From positions 1 through 53,727 of IMG/VR virus record IMGVR_UViG_3300046459_000313: a stretch of DNA of 53,727 nt. One strand, given 5' to 3'. Positions 6,630 to 13,546 of this stretch are shown here, piece by piece (the stretch's first letter is position 1; each line of letters begins with the position of its first letter). Below the pieces are notes generated by a model that had not been told where the DNA came from, did not search any database, and worked only from the letters and a program-made list of their open reading frames with translations. This DNA is from a virus. The translations under genes were made by a program, and so were the position numbers.

Positions 6630-7869
6630 GGCCCGCAACAACCCCCGCCAGATCCGCATCAAGTCGTGCGGCTGCAAGGCCTGTACGGAGAAGTTCAGAC
6701 CCCGCGACAAGCCCACCCGCAAGGACTGCACCGGCAGTTGGCAGGCGCGGTACCGGGATCCGTCCGGCAAGCAGCGCGCGAAGACCTTCGCCGGGCAAGG
6801 GGCCAAGCGGAAGGCCGAGGCGTTCCTCGACAGGACGAGGGACCAGGTCCGGACCGGGTCGTTCGTGGACCTCGACCGAGGTCAGATCACCGTCGACGAA
6901 TGGCATGCCAAGTGGCAGGCTGCACAGCGGATCGGTGAGAACACTCGCGAGACGGCCACAAGCGTGTGGACGAACCACGTGCAGCCACAGTTCGGATCAT
7001 GGCGGCTCACTTCCATCGGGAACCTCGATGTCGAGGAGTGGGTGGTCGGCCGCGTGGCCGTAGTGGGCGTAGCAACGGTTGAGAAGGCATTCAAGATGCT
7101 CGATCGTCTGCTTACCGCGGCGGTCCGGGACCGGCGCATCACGCATAACCCCTGCGAGGGCGTCAAGCTGCCCAAGGCCCAGGCGAAGCACCCTGACGAT
7201 TTGATGCCGCCGACCTACGATCAGCTGGCGCAGATCCGGGCTCACATGCCGGACCACTTCCACCCGATGCTGATCTTTGCGGAGGAGACCGGGCTCCGAT
7301 GGGGTGAACTCGTCGGCCTACGCCGGTGCTTCGTAGACTTCGAGGCGGGCAGCATTCAGATCCGCGAGACGATCATTCAGGTCCACGGCAATCCGAAGCG
7401 GAAGGCCTATCCGAAGTCGGCGGCCGGCTGCCGGACTGTTCCGATGTCGGCTCGCGCGGCTCACGCCCTTAAGGGGCACCTGAACAAGCATCCCGTCGAG
7501 TCGTCCCGGACGGCCCCGTCCAGCGGCATGCATGCCGAGGAGCTGGTGTTCCGCGGGCGGCGCGACGGCGTGCTGGACAGAAGCAATTTCTGGAGAATGT
7601 GGACGTCTGCGAGCGAGGCGGCGGGGGTTGCCCGGCAGGTCGAGAATCCGGTGACGCGTCGCGTCGAGCGGTGGCCCCATGTGCACGATGTGCGGCACGC
7701 TTTCGCATCACGCCTGCATGCGCTGGGTGTGCCGGAGGCTGACGCCCAGAAGATCTTGGGTCATGAGCGCGGCGCAAAGATCACTTGGCTCTATACACAC
7801 GCCAGCGCGGGGTCGGTGGATTCGGTGCGCGCCGCCCTGGATCAGGGCGGATTGAGGATCGTTTCGTAG
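6619..7869 (+). CDS. int: tyrosine integrase (phage int), 416 aa
   Basis: The start at 6619 (MPAKARNN) is supported by GAGGAGG 7 nt upstream; the longer frame to 6529 lacks a site. The N-terminus has a Cys-containing arm-binding-type domain (SCGCKACTEKF, SWQARYRDPSGKQRAKTF), then a SAM-like core-binding domain (WHAKWQAAQR...). The catalytic domain shows R227 (ETGLRWGEL), H356 and R359 (HDVRHAF), LGHE, and nucleophile Y392 (WLYTHAS). The family recombines phage and host att sites. It faces the hairpin-rich gap at 7.9-8.4 kb, where attP may lie. Confidence 0.93.
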   Translation: MPAKARNNPRQIRIKSCGCKACTEKFRPRDKPTRKDCTGSWQARYRDPSGKQRAKTFAGQGAKRKAEAFLDRTRDQVRTGSFVDLDRGQITVDEWHAKWQAAQRIGENTRETATSVWTNHVQPQFGSWRLTSIGNLDVEEWVVGRVAVVGVATVEKAFKMLDRLLTAAVRDRRITHNPCEGVKLPKAQAKHPDDLMPPTYDQLAQIRAHMPDHFHPMLIFAEETGLRWGELVGLRRCFVDFEAGSIQIRETIIQVHGNPKRKAYPKSAAGCRTVPMSARAAHALKGHLNKHPVESSRTAPSSGMHAEELVFRGRRDGVLDRSNFWRMWTSASEAAGVARQVENPVTRRVERWPHVHDVRHAFASRLHALGVPEADAQKILGHERGAKITWLYTHASAGSVDSVRAALDQGGLRIVS

Positions 7870-8240
7870 CGGAATCCGCTCGGAGTCCACAACGCGTCCA
7901 CGCATCCACATCTACTGAGATCACCCCACATCCGAACCTTGACGGGGTCGGATGTGGGGTGACCTGCAGTTTTACAAGTCGCGACCCTTCCACCTGTGTG
8001 GATGTCGCTTCCACATCAGGTGTCCTTCTCCCGGTTGAGATAGTTGCCTAGCTCCGGATCGGACGATAGTCCACTTGTAGATACTCCCAGCTAGAAGGCC
8101 ACATTCGGGCCCCACACTATGAGATCCACAGAGCTGGCAGAGCTGCCAAGTCCACAAAGCATCCACAACGGCGACCCCCGCAGGGGTACCTCGAAGGAGT
8201 GAGGCAGCCCGTACCCCATTCCGCTCACGCGGATCCGACT
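7870..8240. other. gene-free stretch after int with TCCACA repeats; possible attP/arm sites
   Basis: No convincing ORF. TCCACA occurs at 7886, 7905, 8125, 8151 and 8162, a TTCCACAT at 8009-8016, and reverse TGTGGA at 7997-8002. This is the core of the motif found around the repressor. A cluster of short repeats immediately downstream of int could be integrase arm-type sites around an attP core near 8040-8100, or further operators. No tRNA-like core could be recognised. Confidence 0.3.
7921..7962. repeat. perfect 14-bp inverted repeat downstream of int
   Basis: TCACCCCACATCCG (7921-7934) and its exact complement (7949-7962) flank a 14-nt loop. The arms contain CCACAT/ATGTGG, so the structure could be a paired binding site. 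It could also act as a weak terminator for int, although only TTTT follows. Confidence 0.5.
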
Positions 8241-8247
8241 CTAGGAT

Positions 8248-8400
8248 CTTGATCACCGGGGAGGGTGCGCGTGCTGCGCAGTCCCTGATGCACCCCCATG
8301 CGAGGACCGGTGGGGAAGATGGTCGGTAGGGCTCAGCCCTATCGGTGGAGCCTCAACTCCACTGGAGACGCCCCCGCCGTGTGAACCGGCGGGGGCGTTC
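8248..8400 (+). ncRNA. candidate structured RNA, series of hairpins ending in a terminator
   Basis: A TAGGAT box (8242-8247) precedes a run of short stems: GGGTGC/GCACCC (8263-8268, 8290-8295), TAGGGC/GCCCTA (8327-8332, 8336-8341) and GTGGAG/CTCCAC (8345-8350, 8357-8362). These are followed directly by the 12-bp terminator hairpin at 8368-8398. No ORF fits. A small trans-acting or immunity RNA is possible; the -35 region is poor and the call rests on folding by eye. Confidence 0.3.
8368..8398 (+). terminator. rho-independent-type hairpin, 12-bp stem
   Basis: ACGCCCCCGCCG pairs with CGGCGGGGGCGT over a 7-nt loop, followed by TCTGCTGT. It closes the possible RNA upstream and insulates the integration region from the genes at 8.6 kb. 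Confidence 0.65.
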
Positions 8401-8413
8401 TGCTGTCAGTAAA

Positions 8414-8445
8414 CCGCCCCGACTCCCAAGAGGGAGCCGGGGCGG
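8414..8445. terminator. second tandem hairpin
   Basis: CCGCCCCG pairs with CGGGGCGG and an inner CTCCC with GGGAG, leaving loop AAGA and one internal mismatch. Two stacked hairpins suggest a firm transcriptional boundary here. The next 210 bases to 8659 hold no gene I can support. Confidence 0.45.
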
Positions 8446-8659
8446 GACGCCTTGGCCGAAGCCGGGCGTCAGGCGGCCGAATCGCGGATGCACTACGCGA
8501 GTAGCCGCCCGCCGCGCCGTAGCGCGACGTCTGGTCGGCGCAAGGACTGCGCGCCGGCGAATCAGCCGTGGGTCGGTGACACCCGTTGGCTGATCAAGAT
8601 CATATAAAGCATGTCTGCATAGGCTGACTCATGATCGTTCTGGGTTGAGCGTTTGTCGA

Positions 8660-8896
8660 GTGCCCCGCGACCCCGAACCCGACTGGATCCTGCAGCAGCG
8701 ACGGATCATCGGTGACCGGGTGCGATCGCAGCGCATGCACGCCAACCTCACGCAGGAGAACCTGCGTGATCTGTCAGGGGTCGAGCGGCTGACGATTCAG
8801 CGAATCGAGTCCGGAGCGACCGACGCGCGCATCGGCTGGCTGCTCCGCATCGCCGACGCGATGGGCATAGGCCTCCGCGACCTCCTCGACGGATAA
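8660..8896 (+). CDS. XRE-family HTH regulator, 78 aa
   Basis: GTG 8660 is preferred over TTG 8645 because the domain starts right after it. The protein is a single XRE domain: IIGDRVRSQRMHANLTQENLRDLSGVERLTIQRIESGATDARIGWLLRIADAMGIGLRDLL. The QENLRDLSGVERLTIQRIE segment is the HTH pair. It stands alone between two terminator-like hairpins, so it is a monocistronic regulator outside the immunity locus. Confidence 0.75.
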   Translation: MPRDPEPDWILQQRRIIGDRVRSQRMHANLTQENLRDLSGVERLTIQRIESGATDARIGWLLRIADAMGIGLRDLLDG

Positions 8897-8897
8897 A

Positions 8898-8941
8898 GCC
8901 CCGTCCGTCTCGTTGGCTCCACCTCACTCGACGGACGGGGC
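8898..8941 (+). terminator. hairpin after XRE gene, 12-bp stem
   Basis: GCCCCGTCCGTC pairs with GACGGACGGGGC around a 20-nt loop, starting one base after the stop codon of the XRE gene. There is no U tract, as is usual for Streptomyces terminators. Confidence 0.6.
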
Positions 8942-9237
8942 GCATGGGGTGCTGCCGCGTGGACGAGCGGACGAAGAATCCATTGGTGGCTGCGCACGAG
9001 TTCAGCACGCCTCGATACCCACACAACGGAGCCCTCCACCGGTAGCCACTACGGCACGCCCGCGCCAAGGCATGGCGGGGCGGGCTGACGAATCAGCCTG
9101 TTCACTCGGTGTCGGCTCCGGGTGGATGATCGAGATTCCCGCATCCGCCAGGCGTGAAACCGATGAACGTTCCGACGAATGTCACGTTCCGGTTGCGGTT
9201 CGCGCGCTGCCGTGCGCAGCGTCCGCAGGCAGTCGCC
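8942..9237. other. gene-free stretch, about 300 bp
   Basis: Open frames cross this stretch but lack ribosome-binding sites and have low-complexity, shadow-like composition. Apart from a small GC hairpin near 9058-9085, nothing recognisable is present. Confidence 0.5.
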
Positions 9238-9264
9238 TGTAACGCAGGCATGCCTGGCGTTACA
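9238..9264. promoter_or_regulatory. 27-bp near-perfect palindrome
   Basis: TGTAACGC and GCGTTACA flank the palindromic core AGGCATGCCT, with a single extra G breaking symmetry. The right arm overlaps the stop codon of the 64-aa gene. The GT(N)AC-type arms resemble GntR-family operators, and a small GntR gene starts about 340 bp to the right. It could equally act as a terminator of the leftward gene. Confidence 0.4.
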
Positions 9265-9454
9265 CGCCTCGCTTGGCGCGTTCCTTCGCCGCCCGGTACT
9301 CCTGCCGCAGCTCACCAGCGTCCGCACAGTCCATGCCCTCGGTGCGGCACGAAGGGCACGCCACGGTGTGCTGGATGAACGCGCTGTACGCGGTCTGGAC
9401 GATGGCGTCTTCGGCCCTGTGCTGGGCTGCCAGTGGCCCGCTAGGCTCGTGCAT
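9260..9454 (-). CDS. small Cys-containing hypothetical protein, 64 aa
   Basis: The start at 9454 (MHEPSGPLAAQHRAED) is preferred over GTG 9499 because GGGAG lies 8 nt upstream. The protein has AFIQHTVACPSCRTEGMDCADAGELRQEYRAAK: a CPSC...C cluster followed by a basic helix. This layout is common in Streptomyces accessory and AICE genes. Metal binding is likely; the function is unknown. Confidence 0.6.
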   Translation of the reverse strand: MHEPSGPLAAQHRAEDAIVQTAYSAFIQHTVACPSCRTEGMDCADAGELRQEYRAAKERAKRGV

Positions 9455-9602
9455 GTCATCAGCTCCCACTGCTGGTGTCCGCACCCCCGGATCGGTCACA
9501 CGGTCGCGGGGGTTTTTCGTGCTGTACCCTACAGCGCCCTATAGACCCATGTGCAGTACTACGTGTGTCTCTGCAGGTCAGAGGGGTCATACGGTCGTTG
9601 GC

Positions 9603-9860
9603 ATGGTGGACGACGACGACATGCCCGTGATTGATCCGGCCGGCCCGCAGTTGGTGTACGTAGTCGTGGCCGACCACATCGCGACACAGATCGCCGACGG
9701 ACGGCTGCCGGTGGGGGCGAGGCTGCCGGGCGAGCTGGCCATGGCCGAGATGTACGGCATCGCGCGGATGACGGTGGCCCGTGCGGTGCGGGAGCTGCGG
9801 GAGCGGGGCCTCGTCGTCACGGTCCGCGGCAAGGGAACGTTCGTCGCCGACCAGCCGTGA
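9603..9860 (+). CDS. GntR-type winged-helix regulator without effector domain, 85 aa
   Basis: The full GntR DNA-binding domain is present: LVYVVVADHIATQIADGRLPVGARLPGELAMAEMYGIARMTVARAVRELRERGLVVTVRGKGTFV. There is no C-terminal UTRA or FCD domain. ATG 9603 lies 7 nt after TACGGT (9590-9595), consistent with a leaderless transcript; ATG 9621 is an alternative. It is followed by the 78-aa protein and may regulate it and itself. Confidence 0.75.
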   Translation: MVDDDDMPVIDPAGPQLVYVVVADHIATQIADGRLPVGARLPGELAMAEMYGIARMTVARAVRELRERGLVVTVRGKGTFVADQP

Positions 9861-9900
9861 CCTCCAGCTGATTGTCAGACCCGCCGCTTACGATCCGGCC

Positions 9901-10137
9901 GTGGCAATCGAACTCCCTGAAGAACTGATCGAACTCGAACGTTCCGCCATCGCGGAGCAGCGCAAGGCCCTCGCCGAGCCGTACAGCGAAGAAGGCTGGG
10001 CGCCGCGGCGTGAGGCGGTAGCAGCTTTCCAGGCCGCGCTGACCGCCCATGCCGAGGCGACCCCCGGGGTGAACCGGTACGAGCTGGAGATGGCCGTGAA
10101 GCGGGCGGTCCTGCACCCCGAGCCTGAGGACGGCTGA
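9901..10137 (+). CDS. hypothetical protein, 78 aa
   Basis: The GTG at 9901 lies 6 nt after TACGAT (9889-9894), consistent with a leaderless promoter; no Shine-Dalgarno site is present. The sequence (VAIELPEELIELERSAIAEQ...AVAAFQAALTAHAEA) is acidic and all-helical. It follows the GntR gene on the same strand and ends just before a strong hairpin. No known function. Confidence 0.6.
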   Translation: MAIELPEELIELERSAIAEQRKALAEPYSEEGWAPRREAVAAFQAALTAHAEATPGVNRYELEMAVKRAVLHPEPEDG

Positions 10138-10144
10138 CGCAGCT

Positions 10145-10182
10145 CCGCCTCGCCCCTTGGCGCTGTCCTCGGGGCGAGGCGG
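10145..10182 (+). terminator. hairpin, 12-bp stem
   Basis: CCGCCTCGCCCC pairs with GGGGCGAGGCGG over 14 nt, directly after the 78-aa gene. Confidence 0.65.
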
Positions 10183-10273
10183 GAAGCAATCACCCTGTTT
10201 CGCGGGCCACTTGGCCCTGGGGATTGATGCAATAAGTCTACGAGGCCGGTATGACAGTCGGCCTGGACAGCAG

Positions 10274-10307
10274 GTGGCCCCGCCGACGGGGGACGCAGCG
10301 GGGCCAC
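10274..10307 (-). terminator. hairpin, 10-bp stem
   Basis: GTGGCCCCGC pairs with GCGGGGCCAC over 14 nt, downstream of the leftward 67-aa gene. Together with the hairpin at 10145 it separates convergent units. Confidence 0.55.
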
Positions 10308-10345
10308 GGCCAGTGTGGCAGGCGCGGTTGGCAGTGCGGGCGGTA

Positions 10346-10549
10346 TCAGCGGTCCTCGTCGGGCCAGACTTTCAGCAGCCGCCCGCCGTCTGCTTCGTCG
10401 GTGAGCGTGATGCGGGCGCCCGTCCGGCTGCCGCGCTCGCCGACCCAGGCCGCGAACTTCCTTTCGGCGGTCTTCAGGTCGGGCCACCAGCCGTGCATCA
10501 CAGGCTTGCCGTCGGTCGACAGCGTGAGGCGAAAGCGCAGGTTGTCCAC
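10346..10549 (-). CDS. small conserved-type hypothetical protein, 67 aa
   Basis: The sequence LRFRLTLSTDGKPVMHGWWPDLKTAERKFAAWVGERGS...ARITLTDEADGG looks like a compact alpha/beta protein. It is of a type common in Streptomyces genomes, often near mobile genes. It is followed by a hairpin and lies 9 nt downstream of the 108-aa gene, so the two are probably co-transcribed. Function unknown. Confidence 0.65.
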   Translation of the reverse strand: MDNLRFRLTLSTDGKPVMHGWWPDLKTAERKFAAWVGERGSRTGARITLTDEADGGRLLKVWPDEDR

Positions 10550-10558
10550 GGCGGCAGG

Positions 10559-10885
10559 CTACGACTCGTCGGTCACGATCGTTACGGCCGCCCCCGCCTC
10601 GCGGGCAGCTTCGCGCACAACGTTCACGGTCTCCACTAGTGGGGCACGGGGGCCGCCTCGCGGGGTGGTGGCGATGAGACAGGGCATGCACCGGTCCAGC
10701 CAGCGGCGGCCATGCCCAGGAACCTCGACGACGCCGGTCACTCTCGCCGGCTGGCCGCACCGCACGCACGGATGCTTGCCGTCGAGCCGCTCGATCCCTG
10801 CGCTTTGGCGCGGTGCCCACGGTGGAGCGGGGTCCAGCTGCGCCGGGTCGATGTCGAGGGATTGCAGCAGGTCAGCGTTGTCCAT
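10559..10885 (-). CDS. zinc-ribbon-like hypothetical protein, 108 aa
   Basis: ATG 10885 has GGAGGG 7 nt upstream. Two CxxC pairs (HPCVRCGQPARV and DRCMPCLIA) about 30 residues apart suggest one zinc site. The C-terminus (VETVNVVREAAREAGAAVTIVTDES) is helical then beta. It is probably a small regulatory or adaptor protein; no enzyme motif. Confidence 0.6.
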   Translation of the reverse strand: MDNADLLQSLDIDPAQLDPAPPWAPRQSAGIERLDGKHPCVRCGQPARVTGVVEVPGHGRRWLDRCMPCLIATTPRGGPRAPLVETVNVVREAAREAGAAVTIVTDES

Positions 10886-10960
10886 GCGGTTCCCTCCTGT
10901 CGGCCTCGGCAACGGTACGCCGCCCGATGGTACTCAAGGGTGCGGCGTAGACTCGAACGC

Positions 10961-11293
10961 ATGTACGACCTGCCACCCGACCTACCCAGGCTCCGGACCC
11001 TGCGGACCTGGTACGCGATGTGGGTAACACGCATCGACGAGGCCATCGCAGCGGCCGAGCAGCAGGAGCGGGAGCGGCGGCAGGGCGAGGAGCGGCGGCC
11101 GCCCACCCCGGACTGGATTGTCGAGCTCGGCATCGGTGTCGGCCGACCGCCGGTCGAGGTGCACGTTGGCGGGTGCCGGATGGCTGGGAAACGACAGCGC
11201 ACCATCACCCGGGAGCAGGCCCTCGCCGCCCTTGCCGACGGGATCCGGGCCTGCATTCACTGCCGGCCGGACACGGAGCTCGGGGTGCTGTGA
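10961..11293 (+). CDS. DUF6233-like protein, 110 aa
   Basis: It starts MYDLPPDLPRLRTLRTWYAMWV and contains RRPPTPDWIVELGIG, HVGGCRMAGKRQRTITREQALAALADG and a final ACIHCRPD, the pattern of the DUF6233 family, abundant in Streptomyces (from memory). ATG 10961 follows TAGACT (10948-10953) by 7 nt with no Shine-Dalgarno, so it is probably leaderless. It is convergent with the HNH gene, with stops adjacent. Function unknown. Confidence 0.75.
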   Translation: MYDLPPDLPRLRTLRTWYAMWVTRIDEAIAAAEQQERERRQGEERRPPTPDWIVELGIGVGRPPVEVHVGGCRMAGKRQRTITREQALAALADGIRACIHCRPDTELGVL

Positions 11294-11728
11294 TCAGATG
11301 CTGGCCAGCCGGATTGCACCGTGATCGGTCGCCCCGGGGATCCGCTCGCTCGGCCAGGTATTGCACCAGTGACAGCTCCAGCACAGGTTGTTTACAGAGT
11401 TCGAGCCGCCGTCGATGCGGGCGACGATGTGGTCGAGGCTGCCGATCCTGCGGCCAATGTGCCCCCACGGCATCGGCTTGCGGGTTTCGGGATGCATGGG
11501 CGCCGCCTGGACAGCGAGGGACCCGCAGTACGAGCACCGCCCGCAGGCAGCGGTCAGTACCGAGACAACGTCCTCGGTCGAGATTCGTTCTGTAGGGCGC
11601 CCGCTGAGCAGCCGCTCGCGGTTGGCGCGCTTGGCCTTCCTGCTGCACCAGTGGCGGATCTCCCGCATAGGGGTGCCTGCAAGGAAGGCCTCGAACGTCG
11701 GCCACAGCGGCAAGGGGACCTCAGTCAT
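11294..11728 (-). CDS. HNH endonuclease, 144 aa
   Basis: The HNH/zinc core is clear: CGRCSYCG, then RIGSLDHIVARIDGGSNSVNNLCWSCHWCNTW, containing the H...N...H ligands and two CxxC pairs. The N-terminal half is helical and basic (IRHWCSRKAKRANRERLL). It is the last gene of a leftward operon after the second recombinase and an HTH protein, overlapping the latter by 8 nt. It could be a free-standing homing nuclease or a defence or recombination partner. Confidence 0.8.
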   Translation of the reverse strand: MTEVPLPLWPTFEAFLAGTPMREIRHWCSRKAKRANRERLLSGRPTERISTEDVVSVLTAACGRCSYCGSLAVQAAPMHPETRKPMPWGHIGRRIGSLDHIVARIDGGSNSVNNLCWSCHWCNTWPSERIPGATDHGAIRLASI

Positions 11729-12044
11729 GCAGCTCTCCCGCTGCCAGCCTCCGACCGGCTGGATCGTCGAGGACCAGCCCCACGTACTGCTCGGCTGCCG
11801 CGGCCTGCACGAGGCGCTTCGGCACGCCCAGACCGGCAGCGATGGCGCCGAGTACCTGCGGTGTGATTTTGATGCGGCTGCCGGTGACGAGGTTGCCCGC
11901 AGTGCTCTTGCTTATCGTCGTCCCGGTTGCGGGGTCGATGGCACGCTCGGCGAACTCGCGGAGCGTGAGCGGACTGCCCTTGCCTACGTGCTTCTGCACC
12001 AGGCGCGTCAGCGCGTCCCTGTCTGCAGTCCTTCTCATGGTCAC
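11721..12044 (-). CDS. HTH DNA-binding protein, 107 aa
   Basis: The GTG start overlaps the recombinase stop (GTGA). An XRE-like domain runs LTLREFAERAIDPATGTTISKSTAGNLVTGSRIKITPQVLGAIAAGLGVPKRLVQ, in which SKSTAGNLVTG is the likely recognition helix. The C-terminus (YVGLVLDDPAGRRLAAGELHD) is short. Tight coupling to the recombinase suggests it regulates the operon or helps recombination. Confidence 0.7.
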   Translation of the reverse strand: MTMRRTADRDALTRLVQKHVGKGSPLTLREFAERAIDPATGTTISKSTAGNLVTGSRIKITPQVLGAIAAGLGVPKRLVQAAAAEQYVGLVLDDPAGRRLAAGELHD

Positions 12045-13081
12045 TTGGTGTCTCCTTCAGGCTGGAGTCTTGCCGCGAGCTTCGAGGCGAGACCGTAGGC
12101 GGGGTGATCGTCGAGCATGCGCCGGCGTCGGTTGTACCGCTGGGTGGTTCGCGGGTTGGTGTGGCCGACCGCGTCCTGGACGCGCTCGAGGGGGACGTTG
12201 TCGGCGAGGTTGTCGGTGATGAACTGGTGCCGCAAGGTGTGCGGCTTGATCGATGTCGCCTGCGGGATTCCTGCCCGGCGGGCCAGGACGCGCAAGTGCT
12301 TCCAGACCTCGGGCTGCGTCCAACGGCGTCCGCTGTCGGTGACGAACAGCGGGCCCTCTGCGCGGTCGCCGAGGTAGGCCCGGAGTGCGTCGAGGGCGAG
12401 GGGCGGCACGGGGACGGGCTTCTTCTTCCCGCCCTTGAGCGTGAGGGGCAGCGTCGTGTGTCCGCGGTCGTAGCCGAGCTGGTCGGCGTTGAGCGCGAGG
12501 ATCTCGTCGATACGGGGACCGAGGAGATAGAGAAGGGTGACGAGCGCGTAGGAGCGGGGCGCCCAGTCGCGCGCTGTTTCGATGAGCGCCATCGTCTCGT
12601 CGGGGAGCATGCCTTCGGTGGGGCTGTGGTCCGGATCGATGTACGGCCGGTCGACCGAGGCGAAGGGGTCGGCGGCGCAGGCGTCAACGCGGACGGCGTA
12701 GGTGTAGAAGGAGCCGGCGGCAGCGAGAGCTTGCGCCTGTGTGGACAGAGAGAGCGGCCCGGCCTTGCCGCGCTTTGTCTGTGCGGTGGCGAGGTGGTTG
12801 GCGTAGGCGTCGGCGAGCGGCAGCTTCGCTTGGAGCGGGTGGATGCCACTGCTGCGGGAGTAGTCCTCCCAGCGGAGGAAGTTGCGGGCGTAGGCGCGGC
12901 GGGTGTGCTTGCTCTTGCCGCGCGCGATCCAGGCTCCGGCGACGGTGGGCAGCGGGTCGCCCTCGCCGTAGATGGCGGCGAGGTGGTCTCGGATGGCGCG
13001 GGCTTCGTCGGGCCAGTCGTCGCGGGGGTCGCGGCGGTCGGTCGACAGCTCAGCCGACGGCCGCGGGACGAGGGTGGTCAC
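12041..13081 (-). CDS. second tyrosine recombinase, XerC/D-like, 346 aa
   Basis: GTG 13081 is chosen because it overlaps the stop of the 51-aa gene (GTGA), and GGAGGG lies just upstream. There is no arm-binding domain. The core-binding domain is at about residues 40-140 (AGAWIARGKSKHTRRAYARNFLRWEDYS). The catalytic domain shows R190 (LLGPRIDEI), H281 and R284 (HTLRHQF), AVGHTN, and nucleophile Y316 (TQRYNRR). It differs from the int at 6.6 kb, so the element has two unrelated site-specific recombinases. It could integrate a sub-element or resolve multimers. Confidence 0.88.
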   Translation of the reverse strand: MTTLVPRPSAELSTDRRDPRDDWPDEARAIRDHLAAIYGEGDPLPTVAGAWIARGKSKHTRRAYARNFLRWEDYSRSSGIHPLQAKLPLADAYANHLATAQTKRGKAGPLSLSTQAQALAAAGSFYTYAVRVDACAADPFASVDRPYIDPDHSPTEGMLPDETMALIETARDWAPRSYALVTLLYLLGPRIDEILALNADQLGYDRGHTTLPLTLKGGKKKPVPVPPLALDALRAYLGDRAEGPLFVTDSGRRWTQPEVWKHLRVLARRAGIPQATSIKPHTLRHQFITDNLADNVPLERVQDAVGHTNPRTTQRYNRRRRMLDDHPAYGLASKLAARLQPEGDTK

Positions 13082-13233
13082 GACCTGCCCTCCGGTCGGG
13101 CGAACATGCGGTCCTTGATCTGCGCCTGAGTGGGGGGTTCCCACTTGTGCCAACCGACCGGCTCCATCCACTGTCGGCCATGACCGCGCTGATCGATGCC
13201 GCACCAGCGACACGAGTGCGGAGTTGAAGTCAC
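13078..13233 (-). CDS. 51-residue CxxC mini-protein
   Basis: GTGA overlaps fix both ends: its GTG shares bases with the upstream stop and its stop with the recombinase start. The product begins MTSTPHSCRWCGIDQRGHGR and ends MFARPEGRS, with one CxxC plus nearby His residues. It is too short for usual length cut-offs. It may be a small zinc-binding directionality or regulatory factor for the recombinase, by position only. Confidence 0.6.
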   Translation of the reverse strand: MTSTPHSCRWCGIDQRGHGRQWMEPVGWHKWEPPTQAQIKDRMFARPEGRS

Positions 13234-13424
13234 TCGTCACCCTCGTCATCCGCGACGGTGAGCAGCTCCGGCGTCGGCCCCCACGTGGGCTGCCCGCTGG
13301 CATCGAGTCCTGTCATGTAGGGCCCATTACACCGCTTGCCGCAGGGGCATCCCGGAAGACAGTGCGGGCAGGTGCCGAGCCACCCCCATCCGTCTCGCTT
13401 GCAGTGGATCTGAGGCGTCGCCAT
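13230..13424 (-). CDS. cysteine-rich small protein, 64 aa
   Basis: A GAGAGGAG site precedes the ATG by 6 nt. The product contains CKRDG, CPHCLPGCPCGKRC within residues 8-32, so it probably binds one or two zinc ions, and ends in an acidic tail (VADDEGDE). First gene of the leftward operon leading to the second recombinase. Function unknown. Confidence 0.6.
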   Translation of the reverse strand: MATPQIHCKRDGWGWLGTCPHCLPGCPCGKRCNGPYMTGLDASGQPTWGPTPELLTVADDEGDE

Positions 13425-13445
13425 CGAGTACTCCTCTCAGTATTG

Positions 13446-13461
13446 GATAACTGTCATTATC
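13446..13461. promoter_or_regulatory. operator-like dyad upstream of the second-recombinase operon
   Basis: GATAA and TTATC arms flank CTGTCA, about 22 bp before the first ATG of the operon. On the leftward strand the dyad contains GATAAT, a possible -10 box. The HTH protein encoded in the operon is a natural candidate to bind here. Confidence 0.4.
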
Positions 13462-13510
13462 AACCATAGACTTGATTGATCGCCAGCACTTCCGGAGGCC
13501 GGTACGACGA

Positions 13511-13544
13511 ATGCCCCCTCCCACCCGAAGGTGGAAGGGGGCAT
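13511..13544. terminator. strong hairpin ending the late operon
   Basis: A 15-bp stem with one mismatch and loop CGAA begins 3 nt after the stop of the last late gene. It separates the late operon from the promoter region of the second-recombinase operon on the same strand. Confidence 0.75.
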
Positions 13545-13546
13545 CG

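Noticed and set aside
7870-8640. tRNA gene or tRNA-derived attP core
   Set aside because: No segment folds into a cloverleaf or shows a GGTTCGAAT-type T-loop.
8913-9242. 109-codon plus-strand ORF after the XRE gene
   Set aside because: It begins inside the terminator hairpin, has no ribosome-binding site, and the sequence is low in predicted structure.
11388-12098. 236-codon plus-strand ORF opposite the HNH and HTH genes
   Set aside because: Antisense to two genes with clear HNH and HTH motifs joined by coupled starts.
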